A DNA stretch of 64,000 nucleotides from CALDSL01 sp039810245 (GCA_039810245.1 JBDHWQ010000024.1:1-64000), one strand, 5' to 3'; shown: positions 9,900 to 18,025, numbered from the stretch's first letter. Numbers and translations are program-made. The notes: a model not told the origin generated them from the sequence alone.

Positions 9900-10763
9900 C
9901 TATTTCACTATGGATCCCAGCGGCCCGGCGGGGTCGATCTGGTCGCGCAGCGCGTTCCACGGAATGGTGACGCGGAGATAACCGGCGGCGTAGGCAGCCA
10001 CCTGGTACGGGTCAAAGGTGATGCGCAGCCCCTCGGGGGTGATATTCCATTTCTGGTAATTGACTTCCACCGGCTGCGCGCCTTCCTCGAACATAAAAGC
10101 CTCGTTTTTCCTCAGCTCATTGATACTATAGCCCGCGATGGTTTGCAAGTAATCTGTACCGGGTTGGAACAGGTCGGCCAGGGCCAGCTCGCGGCCCAGC
10201 GGCAGGCTGTAATTGATCACCGACGAGAACGGGTTGGGGTGCGCCGCGCCGTAAAAATACTGGCTGTTCTCGGTATAGATGCTCACCAGGCCGTGGTCGT
10301 TATACATCAACTGGTACTCGCTGGAGAGGAAATTCTGCGGCGTGGGCGCGTTGGCGTCAGGGGTGATGACGGTCATGCTTTGCTCGACCCCGCCCAGAAA
10401 CTCAGCCACCAGGGTATCGACATAATCACGCGCGATGGCGTTGAAATCATCCGCGGCCGGCCCGGCCGGGGCGGTGATGCGCGGGAAATGCGCCTGGATG
10501 CCATAGCGCGGGAGCTGTTGATCCACAAACTCCTGGCTCTCGATCTGCGCCGGGCCGTCGAAAACACTGGCCGGTTCATCAGTTGGCGCGGCTGGGGCAG
10601 TCGCCGTGGGCGCAGGCTGCGCGGTGGCCGGCTCAGCCGGAGCGGCAGTGGGTATGGCAGGCGCGGCAGTCGAGGTGGGCGCAGCCGCGGGCGTGAGGAG
10701 CTGGCAGGCAAGGCTGGCCAGGAGCAGCGCGGCGATTACAATCAATGAAAATCGGTTTCTCAT
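9900..10763 (-). CDS. DUF3298-domain lipoprotein
   Basis: A lipoprotein signal peptide ends in the lipobox Leu-Ala-Ser-Leu-Ala-Cys (Cys20 from this start). An Ala/Pro/Thr-rich spacer of about 55 residues follows, of the kind that crosses a cell wall. The C-terminal region has the PdaC/DUF3298 (RsiV-like) pattern: a Tyr-rich strand with Gly-Ala-Ala-His-Pro-Asn, then Leu-Ala-Asp-Leu-Phe and a closing segment with Phe-Asp-Pro-Tyr. In known relatives this domain binds lysozyme or accompanies polysaccharide deacetylases; its role here is unknown. The start sits 9 bp after the moeB stop with GAGGG just upstream; another ATG lies one codon earlier. Confidence 0.75.
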   Translation of the reverse strand: MRNRFSLIVIAALLLASLACQLLTPAAAPTSTAAPAIPTAAPAEPATAQPAPTATAPAAPTDEPASVFDGPAQIESQEFVDQQLPRYGIQAHFPRITAPAGPAADDFNAIARDYVDTLVAEFLGGVEQSMTVITPDANAPTPQNFLSSEYQLMYNDHGLVSIYTENSQYFYGAAHPNPFSSVINYSLPLGRELALADLFQPGTDYLQTIAGYSINELRKNEAFMFEEGAQPVEVNYQKWNITPEGLRITFDPYQVAAYAAGYLRVTIPWNALRDQIDPAGPLGSIVK

Positions 10764-10772
10764 CATCCCTCG

Positions 10773-11924
10773 TCAATACTGGTACATTTCTGGGTCCACG
10801 TCGCGCGCCCAGGCGTTAATGCCGCCGGCCAGGTTGCGCAGGCGCGCGAAGCCCAGCCCGCGCAGGATGTCCAGCGCGTGGCTGGAGCGCACCCCGGTGC
10901 GGCAAAATAGCACAGTTTCGGCCTCCCGGTCCAGCTCCGCGGCGCGGGTCGCCAGCTCGCCCAGTGGGATGCTGAGCGCGCCGGGCAGGCGCGATATGCG
11001 CTGTTCGGTAGGCTCGCGCACGTCCACCACCACGGGCGGCGTGGAACTGCGCAGCGCCTCGGCCAGGTCACGCGCGCTGATGTTCTCGACCGCGTCTGCT
11101 GGCAGGCCGCTATCGTGCACCGGCGTGCCGCAGAACTGCTCGTAATCAATCAGCTCGTTGATCGCCGGCTGGCTGCCGCAGAGCTTACAGGCCGGGTTCT
11201 TGCGCAGCTTCACCGCCTCGAACGACATCTCCAGCGCATCGTAGAGCAACAGCGATCCCACCAGGGTTTCGCCCAGGCCAAGGATCAACTTGATCGTTTC
11301 AGTGGCCTGGATGGTGCCAATCGTTCCGGGCAGCACGCCAAACACCCCGCCCGTGGCGCAGGACGGCACGCTGCCGGGAGGCGGCGGCTCAGGGAACAGG
11401 CAGCGGTAGCACGGCCCCACGCGGGCGTCGAACACGCTGGCCTGGCCCTCGAAGCGGTAGATCGAGCCGTAGACGTACGGCCGGCCGGTGAGCACCGCCA
11501 GGTCGTTGAGCAGGTAGCGGGTGGGAAAGTTGTCCGTGCCGTCCACCAGGATGTCGTAGCCTTCCGCAATCCGGCGCGCGTTGACCGAGGAAAACACCTC
11601 GTTATAGGCATCCACCTGGATGTGCGGGTTGAGGTCGTGCAGCCGCCGGCGCGCCGATTCGACCTTCAACTGCCCTATGCGCCCGCTGTCGTGCAGCACC
11701 TGGCGCTGCAGGTTGGAAACGTCCACCGTATCGTAATCCACGATGCCAATGCGCCCCACCCCGGCGGCGGCCAGGTACAGCGCCACCGGCGAGCCCAGTC
11801 CCCCGCTGCCGACTACCAGCACCGAGGCAGCTTTAAGCTTGCGCTGGCCTTCCATGCCCACCTCGGGGATGAGCACGTGGCGCGAGTAGCGCTGGACTTC
11901 GGCAGGTGTCAGGGCAGGTTCCAT
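10773..11924 (-). CDS. moeB: MoeB/ThiF-family sulfur-carrier adenylyltransferase with C-terminal rhodanese
   Basis: An E1-like enzyme that adenylates the C-terminus of a small sulfur carrier (MoaD, ThiS or CysO) and loads sulfur. The nucleotide loop Gly-Ser-Gly-Gly-Leu-Gly is at 39-44, with Asp-Tyr-Asp-Thr-Val-Asp and Asn-Leu-Gln-Arg following. A Cys-x-x-Cys near residue 240 is the start of the structural zinc site. The rhodanese domain covers about 275-383 with catalytic Cys341 in Cys-Arg-Thr-Gly-Val-Arg. This two-domain layout is that of MoeZ/MOCS3-type proteins. It heads the minus operon; a ribosome site GAGGGA precedes the ATG. The partner carrier is not encoded nearby. Confidence 0.88.
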   Translation of the reverse strand: MEPALTPAEVQRYSRHVLIPEVGMEGQRKLKAASVLVVGSGGLGSPVALYLAAAGVGRIGIVDYDTVDVSNLQRQVLHDSGRIGQLKVESARRRLHDLNPHIQVDAYNEVFSSVNARRIAEGYDILVDGTDNFPTRYLLNDLAVLTGRPYVYGSIYRFEGQASVFDARVGPCYRCLFPEPPPPGSVPSCATGGVFGVLPGTIGTIQATETIKLILGLGETLVGSLLLYDALEMSFEAVKLRKNPACKLCGSQPAINELIDYEQFCGTPVHDSGLPADAVENISARDLAEALRSSTPPVVVDVREPTEQRISRLPGALSIPLGELATRAAELDREAETVLFCRTGVRSSHALDILRGLGFARLRNLAGGINAWARDVDPEMYQY

Positions 11925-11958
11925 CAGATTCCCTCGCAGATCGGGTTAGTTGCATTTG

Positions 11959-11987
11959 ATGATACCAAAAAGCCGGGTATGGGGCAA
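11959..11987 (-). promoter_or_regulatory. probable promoter of the moeB operon
   Basis: Reading on the minus strand: TTGCCC, a 17-bp spacer, then TATCAT, ending 34 nt before the moeB ATG. Spacing is ideal; the hexamers are moderate. Confidence 0.5.
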
Positions 11988-12009
11988 ACCAGGCGAGCAC
12001 GTAGCGTAT

Positions 12010-12015
12010 TATAAT
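12010..12015 (+). promoter_or_regulatory. probable -10 (TATAAT) for the DUF4180 gene
   Basis: A consensus TATAAT in the divergent intergenic region. If used, the transcript carries a ~110-nt leader containing the palindromic repeat described next. No clear -35. Confidence 0.45.
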
Positions 12016-12042
12016 GAACGCACATTTTCGTGTTTTCTAAAG

Positions 12043-12106
12043 TACGTTGGGTTTCGCCTGTAAGGTTCGTCGCCTGAACGGAGTATTTGGGCTGAACCCA
12101 ACCTAC
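12043..12106. repeat. palindromic repeat with GTTGGGTT / AACCCAAC ends
   Basis: An inverted repeat whose terminal arms (TACGTTGGGTTT and GAACCCAACCTAC) pair with one or two mismatches around a ~40-nt centre that can itself pair (CGCCTG / region near CGCCTGAACG). Similar GTAGGTTGGGTT-type elements are scattered in many bacterial genomes, so this may be one copy of a small mobile or REP-like family. Confidence 0.55.
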
Positions 12107-12129
12107 CAAATTTCTGAAAATAGGAAAAT

Positions 12130-12492
12130 ATGAATTACCAACTTGTGGAACACCCGCAGAATAATTTTGTCGAAGCGTTGGCCGGTGACGGGGTGATTGC
12201 ATCCGAACAGGATGCGCTAGACCTGGTGGCTGCGTGCGGAGAATACCGCGTGCAGCGGCTGCTGATCCATGCCGAGAACCTGCACGAGGATTTCTACCGG
12301 CTGCGCACCGGGCTGGCCGGGGCGGTGTTGGGCAAGTTTTCCACCTACATGCTGAAGGTCGCAGTGGTGCTGACCCCCGAGCTGGTGAGCCAGGGCCGGT
12401 TTGAAGAAATGGTATTGGAAGCCAACCGCTCCAACCGCCTGCTCCACGTTTTTTACGACCGCGAGTCGGCTGTGGAGTGGCTGGTGCGGTAA
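12130..12492 (+). CDS. DUF4180 domain protein
   Basis: A 120-residue soluble protein matching the DUF4180 pattern as I know it. It has Ile-Ala-Ser-Glu-Gln-Asp-Ala-Leu-Asp-Leu-Val near residue 30, then a strand with Leu-Ile-His and Asp-Phe-Tyr-Arg-Leu. A Gly-Leu-Ala-Gly followed by Gly-Lys-Phe-Ser-Thr-Tyr comes next, and the end carries Glu-Ala-Asn-Arg and a Phe-Tyr-Asp-Arg segment. The family has no defined activity. AGGAAA lies just before the ATG. It sits 16 bp upstream of the CCA-fusion gene, which appears to have its own promoter. Confidence 0.75.
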   Translation: MNYQLVEHPQNNFVEALAGDGVIASEQDALDLVAACGEYRVQRLLIHAENLHEDFYRLRTGLAGAVLGKFSTYMLKVAVVLTPELVSQGRFEEMVLEANRSNRLLHVFYDRESAVEWLVR

Positions 12493-12496
12493 TTGA

Positions 12497-12502
12497 TATA
12501 AT
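12497..12502 (+). promoter_or_regulatory. extended -10 promoter placed for a leaderless transcript
   Basis: TGA-TATAAT (extended -10) ends only 6 nt before the ATG of the CCA-fusion gene, so transcription should begin at or within a base of the start codon. No Shine-Dalgarno site lies between. No -35 is evident, as usual for extended -10 promoters. Confidence 0.6.
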
Positions 12503-12508
12503 ACATTC

Positions 12509-15175
12509 ATGCATGTGATCCTGACCCACGAGCAGGCGGATTTTGACGCGGTGGCGGCGGCGCTGGGCGCGTACCTGCTGGACGAGCAGGCCTACCCGGT
12601 GCTGCCGCGCAAGATGAACCGCAATGTGCGCGCGTTCCTCAACCTGTATGGCGCGGAGCTGCCGTTCCTTGAACCGCGCGATCTGCCGCAGGGCAGCATC
12701 GAGCAGGTGACGCTGGTGGACACACAGTCGTTCGTCACGCTCAAAGGCGCGGGGCAACGCACCCTGGTGCGCGTGGTGGACCACCACCAGCAGCGGCCGG
12801 ACCTGCCTGAAGGTTGGGACGTGCGTATTGACCGCACCGGGGCGTGCACCACCCTGTTCGTCGAGGCGCTGCGCAACGGCCAGGATGGCATCAGCAGCCT
12901 GCAGGCCTCGCTGATGCTGCTGGGTATCTACGAGGACACCGGCTCGCTGACCTACGCCAGCACCACGGCACGCGACGCGCTGGCCGCGGCCTACCTGATG
13001 GAACAGGGCGCCGACCTGGGCGTGATGGCCAAGTTCCTCAACCCGCCGCTCTCCACTGCGCAGCGCGCGCTGTATGACCGGCTGCTCAAAGCGGCCGAGA
13101 CCCACGCCGTGGGCGGGCAAAAGGTGATGGTGGCCAGTGCCAACGGCGAGGACATGCACGAGGAGATTTCCAGCGTGGCGCACAAGCTGCGCGATCTGCT
13201 CGACCCCGACGCGCTGCTGCTGCTGGTGCAGGTGCGGGATGGCATCCGCCTGGTGGCGCGCTCCACCACCGACCAGATCGACGTCTCGGCGCTGGCAGCG
13301 CATTTTGGCGGCGGCGGCCACGAGCGCGCCGCGGCCGCGCTGATTAAGTCCACTGATGGCAGCCGGCTGGACCCGGCCGCGGTACACCGTGAATTGGTGG
13401 AGATGCTGCCGCGCTTCGTGCGCCCGTCGGTGACGGTGGGCAGCATCATGTCGCGCCAGCCGCACCTGCTTTCGCCAGACACCAGCGCGCGCGATGCGGC
13501 GCTGCTGATGACGCGCTATGGCTATGAGGGCTACCCGGTGGTGCAGGATGGCCGCGTGCTGGGGCTGCTCACCCGCCGCGCGGTGGATCGCGCCCTGGCT
13601 CATAAGCTTAACCTGCCGGCTGCCAGCCTGATGGATGCCGGTGAAATCACCGTGCATCCAGACGACTCGGTGGAACACCTGCAGCGCGTGATGACCGGCA
13701 GCGGCTGGGGGCAGATCCCGGTGGTGGACCCGGCCAGCGGGGCGATCGCAGGTATCGTCACCCGTACTGACCTGCTCAAGAGCCTGTCGGGTAAGGTGGC
13801 GCTGCAGGCGGGACGGCAGAACCTGGCGGCGCGGCTGGAAGCGGCGCTGCCCGCGGGCCGGCTGGCGCTGCTGGAGCGCATTGCCGAACAGGCGCGCGAG
13901 CTGCGCCAGGCGGTGTACATCGTTGGCGGTTTTGTGCGCGACCTGCTGCTGGAACGCCCCAGCTATGACTTCGATATCGTAGTCGAGGGCGATGCCATTC
14001 AACTGGCGCGCGCGCTGGCGGCGCAGTATGGCGGGCGCATCACCTCGCACAGCCGTTTCGGCACAGCCAAATGGCAAATTGGAGAGATCCGCGCGGCGCT
14101 GGCTGCGGGCGAGGGTTTCCCGCCCGAGGCCGCGGCGGATGACCTGCCCGAAACGCTGGATTTAATCAGCGCGCGCACCGAATTCTACGACTACCCCACC
14201 GCGCTGCCCACCGTCGAGCGCAGCAGCATCAAGCTCGACCTGCACCGGCGCGATTTCACCATCAACACCCTGGCACTGCGGTTGGACGGCCGGCATTACG
14301 GCGAGCTGTACGATTACTGGGGCGGGCTGAACGACCTCAACCAGGGGCTGGTGCGCGTACTGCATTCGCTGTCATTTGTGGATGACCCCACCCGGCTGCT
14401 GCGCGCGGTACGCTTTGAGCAGCGTTTCGCCTTCCGCATTGAGGCGCGCACGCGCGACCTGATGGACGGCGGCCGCGCGCTGCTGGAACAGGTCTCGGGT
14501 GACCGGCTGCGCCACGAGCTGAACCTGATGTTGCTCGAGCGCCAGGCGCCGGCGATGCTGGCGCGGCTGCACGAACTGGCGCTGCTGAGCGCCATCCACC
14601 CCGACCTGGCGTGGGACGATGCGCAGGCCGCGCTGCTGGAAGCGGTGCTGTGCGGTGAGATTGAACCCGAGTGGGAGCTGCCTGAGCGGCTGGGCAGCCT
14701 GAACATCCGCCAGGCGCTGGGCTTTCTGGTGTGGCTCAGCCCGCTGGCACCCGAAAACATCCGTTCTGTTGGTGCGCGGCTGCGTTTTTCCCACGCGCTG
14801 CAGAGCGCGCTCGAATCCGCGCACGCGCTGATGAAAGAGCTGCCCGCGCTGCGCGGCGCCAGTCCCAGCCTGACCGCGGCGCGGCTGGATGGCGTGCCGG
14901 CGGTAGTATTGTATGCAGTGTACCGCATGCAGCCCTCGGCCGAAGTGCAGGCCATGCTGGAAAGTTACACGCGTCTGCTGCGCCACGTGCGCCCCTACAC
15001 CACCGGCAGCGAGCTGATCGGCATGGGACTGGCGCCCGGGCCAGGCATCCGGTACGTGCTGGAAACTTTACGCGCGGCGTGGCTGGATGGTACAATCACG
15101 TCGAAGGATGAGGAGCGCGTGCTGCTGGAGCAGCTGCTGCGCGAAACCCAGGAGCAAGACGAAACGCAGGCGTGA
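12509..15175 (+). CDS. DHH phosphoesterase - CBS pair - CCA/poly(A) nucleotidyltransferase fusion
   Basis: A multidomain RNA enzyme of 888 residues. Residues ~1-300 are a DHH/DHHA1 phosphoesterase (Asp91-His-His93; Gly-Gly-Gly-Gly-His-Glu at 267-272). Residues ~313-425 hold two CBS repeats. From ~450 on it is a class II CCA-adding/poly(A) polymerase head with Val-Gly-Gly-Phe-Val-Arg-Asp at 472-478 and the metal carboxylates Asp487 and Asp489 in Tyr-Asp-Phe-Asp. An Arg-Asp-Phe-Thr-Ile-Asn motif, the Asp-Asp-Pro-Thr-Arg neck and a helical tail follow. The same architecture occurs in cyanobacteria, Aquifex and Deinococcus, where it can be an A-adding enzyme. Which nucleotides it adds cannot be read off here. 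The first DHH motif is altered (His-Glu-Gln-Ala-Asp-Phe-Asp). Confidence 0.9.
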   Translation: MHVILTHEQADFDAVAAALGAYLLDEQAYPVLPRKMNRNVRAFLNLYGAELPFLEPRDLPQGSIEQVTLVDTQSFVTLKGAGQRTLVRVVDHHQQRPDLPEGWDVRIDRTGACTTLFVEALRNGQDGISSLQASLMLLGIYEDTGSLTYASTTARDALAAAYLMEQGADLGVMAKFLNPPLSTAQRALYDRLLKAAETHAVGGQKVMVASANGEDMHEEISSVAHKLRDLLDPDALLLLVQVRDGIRLVARSTTDQIDVSALAAHFGGGGHERAAAALIKSTDGSRLDPAAVHRELVEMLPRFVRPSVTVGSIMSRQPHLLSPDTSARDAALLMTRYGYEGYPVVQDGRVLGLLTRRAVDRALAHKLNLPAASLMDAGEITVHPDDSVEHLQRVMTGSGWGQIPVVDPASGAIAGIVTRTDLLKSLSGKVALQAGRQNLAARLEAALPAGRLALLERIAEQARELRQAVYIVGGFVRDLLLERPSYDFDIVVEGDAIQLARALAAQYGGRITSHSRFGTAKWQIGEIRAALAAGEGFPPEAAADDLPETLDLISARTEFYDYPTALPTVERSSIKLDLHRRDFTINTLALRLDGRHYGELYDYWGGLNDLNQGLVRVLHSLSFVDDPTRLLRAVRFEQRFAFRIEARTRDLMDGGRALLEQVSGDRLRHELNLMLLERQAPAMLARLHELALLSAIHPDLAWDDAQAALLEAVLCGEIEPEWELPERLGSLNIRQALGFLVWLSPLAPENIRSVGARLRFSHALQSALESAHALMKELPALRGASPSLTAARLDGVPAVVLYAVYRMQPSAEVQAMLESYTRLLRHVRPYTTGSELIGMGLAPGPGIRYVLETLRAAWLDGTITSKDEERVLLEQLLRETQEQDETQA

Positions 15176-15176
15176 T

Positions 15177-15707
15177 ATGGACCCCAACACGCTCGAACCG
15201 GATTGGCTCAACCGGGTAATAATCCGGCTGGCAAGACAGGGTGATCTACCCGCGCTGGAATGGGATGGCGAACTGGCCCACTTCCGGCGCGTATTCGCAG
15301 ATGCCTACCGCCGCAGCCAACAGGGCATGGGGCTGATCTGGCTGGCCTTGCTGCCCGAAGCCGGGCTGATCGGCCAGGTATTTATCCAACTGGTCTGCGA
15401 CCGTCATGAGCTGGCGGATGGTAAAGAGCGCGCGTACCTGTACTCGTTCCGCGTGCGACCCGAATTCCGCAGTCAGGGCGTGGGCACGCGCATGATGCAG
15501 GCGGTGGAAGCCGACCTGCGCCGGCGCGGTTTTTACTATGTGACGCTCAACGTGGCCAAAGATAACCCGCGCGCGCAGGAGCTGTACGAGCGCTGCGGAT
15601 ACCTGCGCGTGGCGCACGAGCCAGGAGTCTGGTCATACCCCGATGAAAACGGTAAGTGGCATACTGTGGAAGAACCCGCCTGGCGCATGGTGAAGGAAAT
15701 CGGTTGA
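15177..15707 (+). CDS. GNAT-family N-acetyltransferase
   Basis: A 176-residue acetyltransferase with the acetyl-CoA pyrophosphate loop Arg-Ser-Gln-Gly-Val-Gly at 98-103. This is followed by the Asn-Pro-Arg-Ala-Gln-Glu-Leu-Tyr-Glu-Arg-Cys-Gly-Tyr segment characteristic of the RimI-like group. The substrate amine is unknown. The ATG is placed 1 nt after the stop of the CCA-fusion gene, indicating translational coupling; the open frame continues upstream but only as a shadow. Its own TGA stop is the first base-paired part of a long hairpin. Confidence 0.85.
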   Translation: MDPNTLEPDWLNRVIIRLARQGDLPALEWDGELAHFRRVFADAYRRSQQGMGLIWLALLPEAGLIGQVFIQLVCDRHELADGKERAYLYSFRVRPEFRSQGVGTRMMQAVEADLRRRGFYYVTLNVAKDNPRAQELYERCGYLRVAHEPGVWSYPDENGKWHTVEEPAWRMVKEIG

Positions 15708-15754
15708 TACAGCAGGGTGGCTGGTCCTGCCACCACCGCCACCCTGCTGTATCA
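15705..15754 (+). terminator. long perfect hairpin after the GNAT gene
   Basis: A 16-bp perfect inverted repeat (TGATACAGCAGGGTGG / its complement) encloses an 18-nt loop. No T-tract follows, so it may be a weak terminator, an RNA-stabilising structure or a protein-binding site. The left arm contains the stop codon of the upstream gene. Confidence 0.5.
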
Positions 15755-15787
15755 ACACGCCGCGGGTCTCCCGAATTGGCAGATACC

Positions 15788-15796
15788 TGTTATAAT
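15788..15796 (+). promoter_or_regulatory. extended -10 promoter of the EF-G-like gene
   Basis: TGT-TATAAT, an extended -10, about 100 nt upstream of the GTPase gene. No -35 at normal spacing. Confidence 0.5.
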
Positions 15797-15898
15797 ATGC
15801 AGCGCGGCGCCGGGCGCGTCAGCAGCGGGCGCACAGCTATTTTCCTGAGACGTATTGCCGATAGCAAATCCCAGAATGAATAGAAGGGCCTGAGATTC

Positions 15899-17968
15899 AT
15901 GAAAGAGTACAGTACTGAGTCGATTCGAAATGTTGCGCTGGTATCCCATAGCGGTGCCGGAAAAACCATTTTGACGGAAGCGATGCTGTATTTCACCGGC
16001 GCAACCACGCGCATGGGCAAAATCGAAGACGGGACCACCGCCTCGGACTTCGAAGATGAGGAGCACCGTCGCTCGCTTTCCCTCTCCACCTCGGTGATCC
16101 CGATTGAATACAAGAACATAAAGGTCAACTTCCTCGACACCCCGGGTTACACCGATTTTGTGGGCGAAGTGATCTCGGCGCTGCGTGTTGCGGATGGCGC
16201 CATTGTGATGGTCGATTCGGTGGCGGGCATGGAAGTGGGCACGGAAATCGCGTGGAACTATGCCAACCAGTTCAAGCTGCCGCGCATGGTGGTCATTAAC
16301 AAGATGGAGCGTGAAAACGCGAACTTCCAGAAAGCGCTGCAAAGCGTACAGGAATTCTCGGATACTCGCCTGATCCCGATCCAGCTCCCGTGGGGCGAAA
16401 AAGCTGCTTTCCAGGGCGTGATTGACCTGCTCTCGATGCAGGCCTTCAAGGGTGACGGCAAGACCCCGGGCGCGGCCATCCCCGCCGAATTTCAGGAAGC
16501 TGCCGAAACCGCACGCATGGCGCTGGTGGAAGCCGCCGCGGAAGGCGAAGATGAACTGCTGGAGAAGTACCTCGACTCGGGCGAACTGACCAATGAAGAA
16601 GTTGCGCGCGGGCTGAGCAAGGTGGTGCGCGCGGGGAACTTTGTGCCTGTTCTGGTCACCTCGGGCCAGAACCAGGTAGGCCTTTCCTGCCTGCTGGACG
16701 CCGTGCTCAACCTGATGCCCTCGCCGCTGGATGCCGGCGCGGTAACCGTCGAAGGCAAGGGCGGCCCCGAGCAGCTCACCCCTTCGGATACCGGCCCGCT
16801 GGCAGCCTACGTTTGGAAGACCACCGCGGACCCATTCGTGGGCAAGATGACCTACTTCCGCGTCTATTCTGGCAGCATACATTCCGACAGCCGCGTGTGG
16901 AACCAGACCAAGAGCGTGGAAGAACGCCTGGGCACCGTCAGTGTGCCGCGTGGCAAGGAAATGGTCAGCGTCAAAGTGGTGCACTGCGGCGACATCGGTG
17001 TGGTGCCCAAGCTCTCAGAAACGGCCACCAGCAATACGCTTTGCGACCGCGCTCACCCGCTGACCCTGCCCGTTCCGGTTTACCCGACAGCGCTGTACCG
17101 TGTTTCCATCAACCCACGCACTCAGGCTGACTCCACCAAGATCAGCCCCACCCTCACTCGCCTGGCCGAAGAGGATATGACCCTCTCCTGGTATAACGAT
17201 CCCAGCACCAGCCAGACGATCCTGCAGGGCATGGGCGACCAGCACATTGACGTCGCCATCCGCCGCGCGGAATCCAAGTTCCAGGTAGGCCTGCTCACTG
17301 AAGAACCCAAGGTACCTTACCGGGAGACGATTACCCGCAAGGGCAGCGCGATGTACCGCCACAAGAAGCAGACCGGCGGCGCCGGACAGTTTGGCGAAGT
17401 GCACCTGCGCGTGGAACCCGTGGAAGACAAGGACTTCGAGTTCGTGTGGGATGTGTTCGGCGGTGCTGTTTCGCAGAGCTACTCCACCTCGATCCAGAAG
17501 GGTATCCAGAGCGTGATGAAAGAAGGCGTGCTGGCCGGCTTCCCGGTATCGGGCGTGAAAGTGGCGGTATTCGATGGCAAGGAACACGCCGTCGACTCGA
17601 AACCGATCGCGTTTGAAATCGCCGGGCGCGAAGCCTTCAAGCTGGCCTTCCATGAGGCCGGCCCGGTATTGTACGAGCCGATCATGACCGTGCGTATTAC
17701 CGTTCCGGAAGAGAACATGGGCGACGTGATGGGCGACCTGAATACCCGCCGCGCACGCATCCAGGGCATGGACACCGAACGCGGGCATTCGACCGTGACC
17801 ACGCACGTGCCGCTGGCCGAAATGCTGCGCTACACCACCCAACTGCGCTCGATGACCGGCGGCCGCGGCGTATTCACCATGGAGCTGGATCACTACGAGG
17901 TGGTCCCGCCGCATATCACCGCGGAAATTGTCGCTGCCCGGCAGAAGGAAAAGAAGGAAGGCGAATAG
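15899..17968 (+). CDS. elongation factor G-like GTPase (EF-G2/FusA2 type)
   Basis: A five-domain translation GTPase of 689 residues. G1 is Ser-His-Ser-Gly-Ala-Gly-Lys-Thr at 16-23, G3 Asp-Thr-Pro-Gly-Tyr at 80-84 and G4 Asn-Lys-Met-Glu at 133-136. Domains II-V follow, with the Gly-Gly-Ala-Gly-Gln-Phe-Gly segment of domain IV. True EF-G has His after Asp-Thr-Pro-Gly (the catalytic His), an Arg-Gly-Ile-Thr switch I and Asn-Lys-Met-Asp; all three differ here (Tyr84, Arg-Ser-Leu-Ser, Glu136). This matches the EF-G-like 'EF-G2' group of actinobacteria and others rather than canonical FusA. A regulatory or recycling role is plausible, not shown. Ends at a strong terminator. Confidence 0.85.
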   Translation: MKEYSTESIRNVALVSHSGAGKTILTEAMLYFTGATTRMGKIEDGTTASDFEDEEHRRSLSLSTSVIPIEYKNIKVNFLDTPGYTDFVGEVISALRVADGAIVMVDSVAGMEVGTEIAWNYANQFKLPRMVVINKMERENANFQKALQSVQEFSDTRLIPIQLPWGEKAAFQGVIDLLSMQAFKGDGKTPGAAIPAEFQEAAETARMALVEAAAEGEDELLEKYLDSGELTNEEVARGLSKVVRAGNFVPVLVTSGQNQVGLSCLLDAVLNLMPSPLDAGAVTVEGKGGPEQLTPSDTGPLAAYVWKTTADPFVGKMTYFRVYSGSIHSDSRVWNQTKSVEERLGTVSVPRGKEMVSVKVVHCGDIGVVPKLSETATSNTLCDRAHPLTLPVPVYPTALYRVSINPRTQADSTKISPTLTRLAEEDMTLSWYNDPSTSQTILQGMGDQHIDVAIRRAESKFQVGLLTEEPKVPYRETITRKGSAMYRHKKQTGGAGQFGEVHLRVEPVEDKDFEFVWDVFGGAVSQSYSTSIQKGIQSVMKEGVLAGFPVSGVKVAVFDGKEHAVDSKPIAFEIAGREAFKLAFHEAGPVLYEPIMTVRITVPEENMGDVMGDLNTRRARIQGMDTERGHSTVTTHVPLAEMLRYTTQLRSMTGGRGVFTMELDHYEVVPPHITAEIVAARQKEKKEGE

Positions 17969-17989
17969 TTCGCCGCAGCAGATCAACCT

Positions 17990-18025
17990 CACCCCTCTCC
18001 AGGCAAGCGGAGAGGGGTGTTTTTT
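17990..18025 (+). terminator. rho-independent terminator of the EF-G-like gene
   Basis: 11-bp perfect stem (CACCCCTCTCC / GGAGAGGGGTG), 8-nt loop, followed by T6. The last two T's are also the start of the next gene's -35 box. Confidence 0.93.

Noticed and set aside
11924..14077. Very long minus-strand open frame (717 codons)
   Set aside because: It is antisense to the DHH-CBS-CCA gene, whose domain motifs are intact. The minus product is His/Arg/Gln/Ala-rich with no recognisable motif, as expected for the mirror frame of GC-rich coding DNA.
15752..16984. Minus-strand frame (410 codons) opposite the EF-G-like gene
   Set aside because: Overlaps the G1-G4 motifs of the GTPase on the other strand; composition is typical of shadows.
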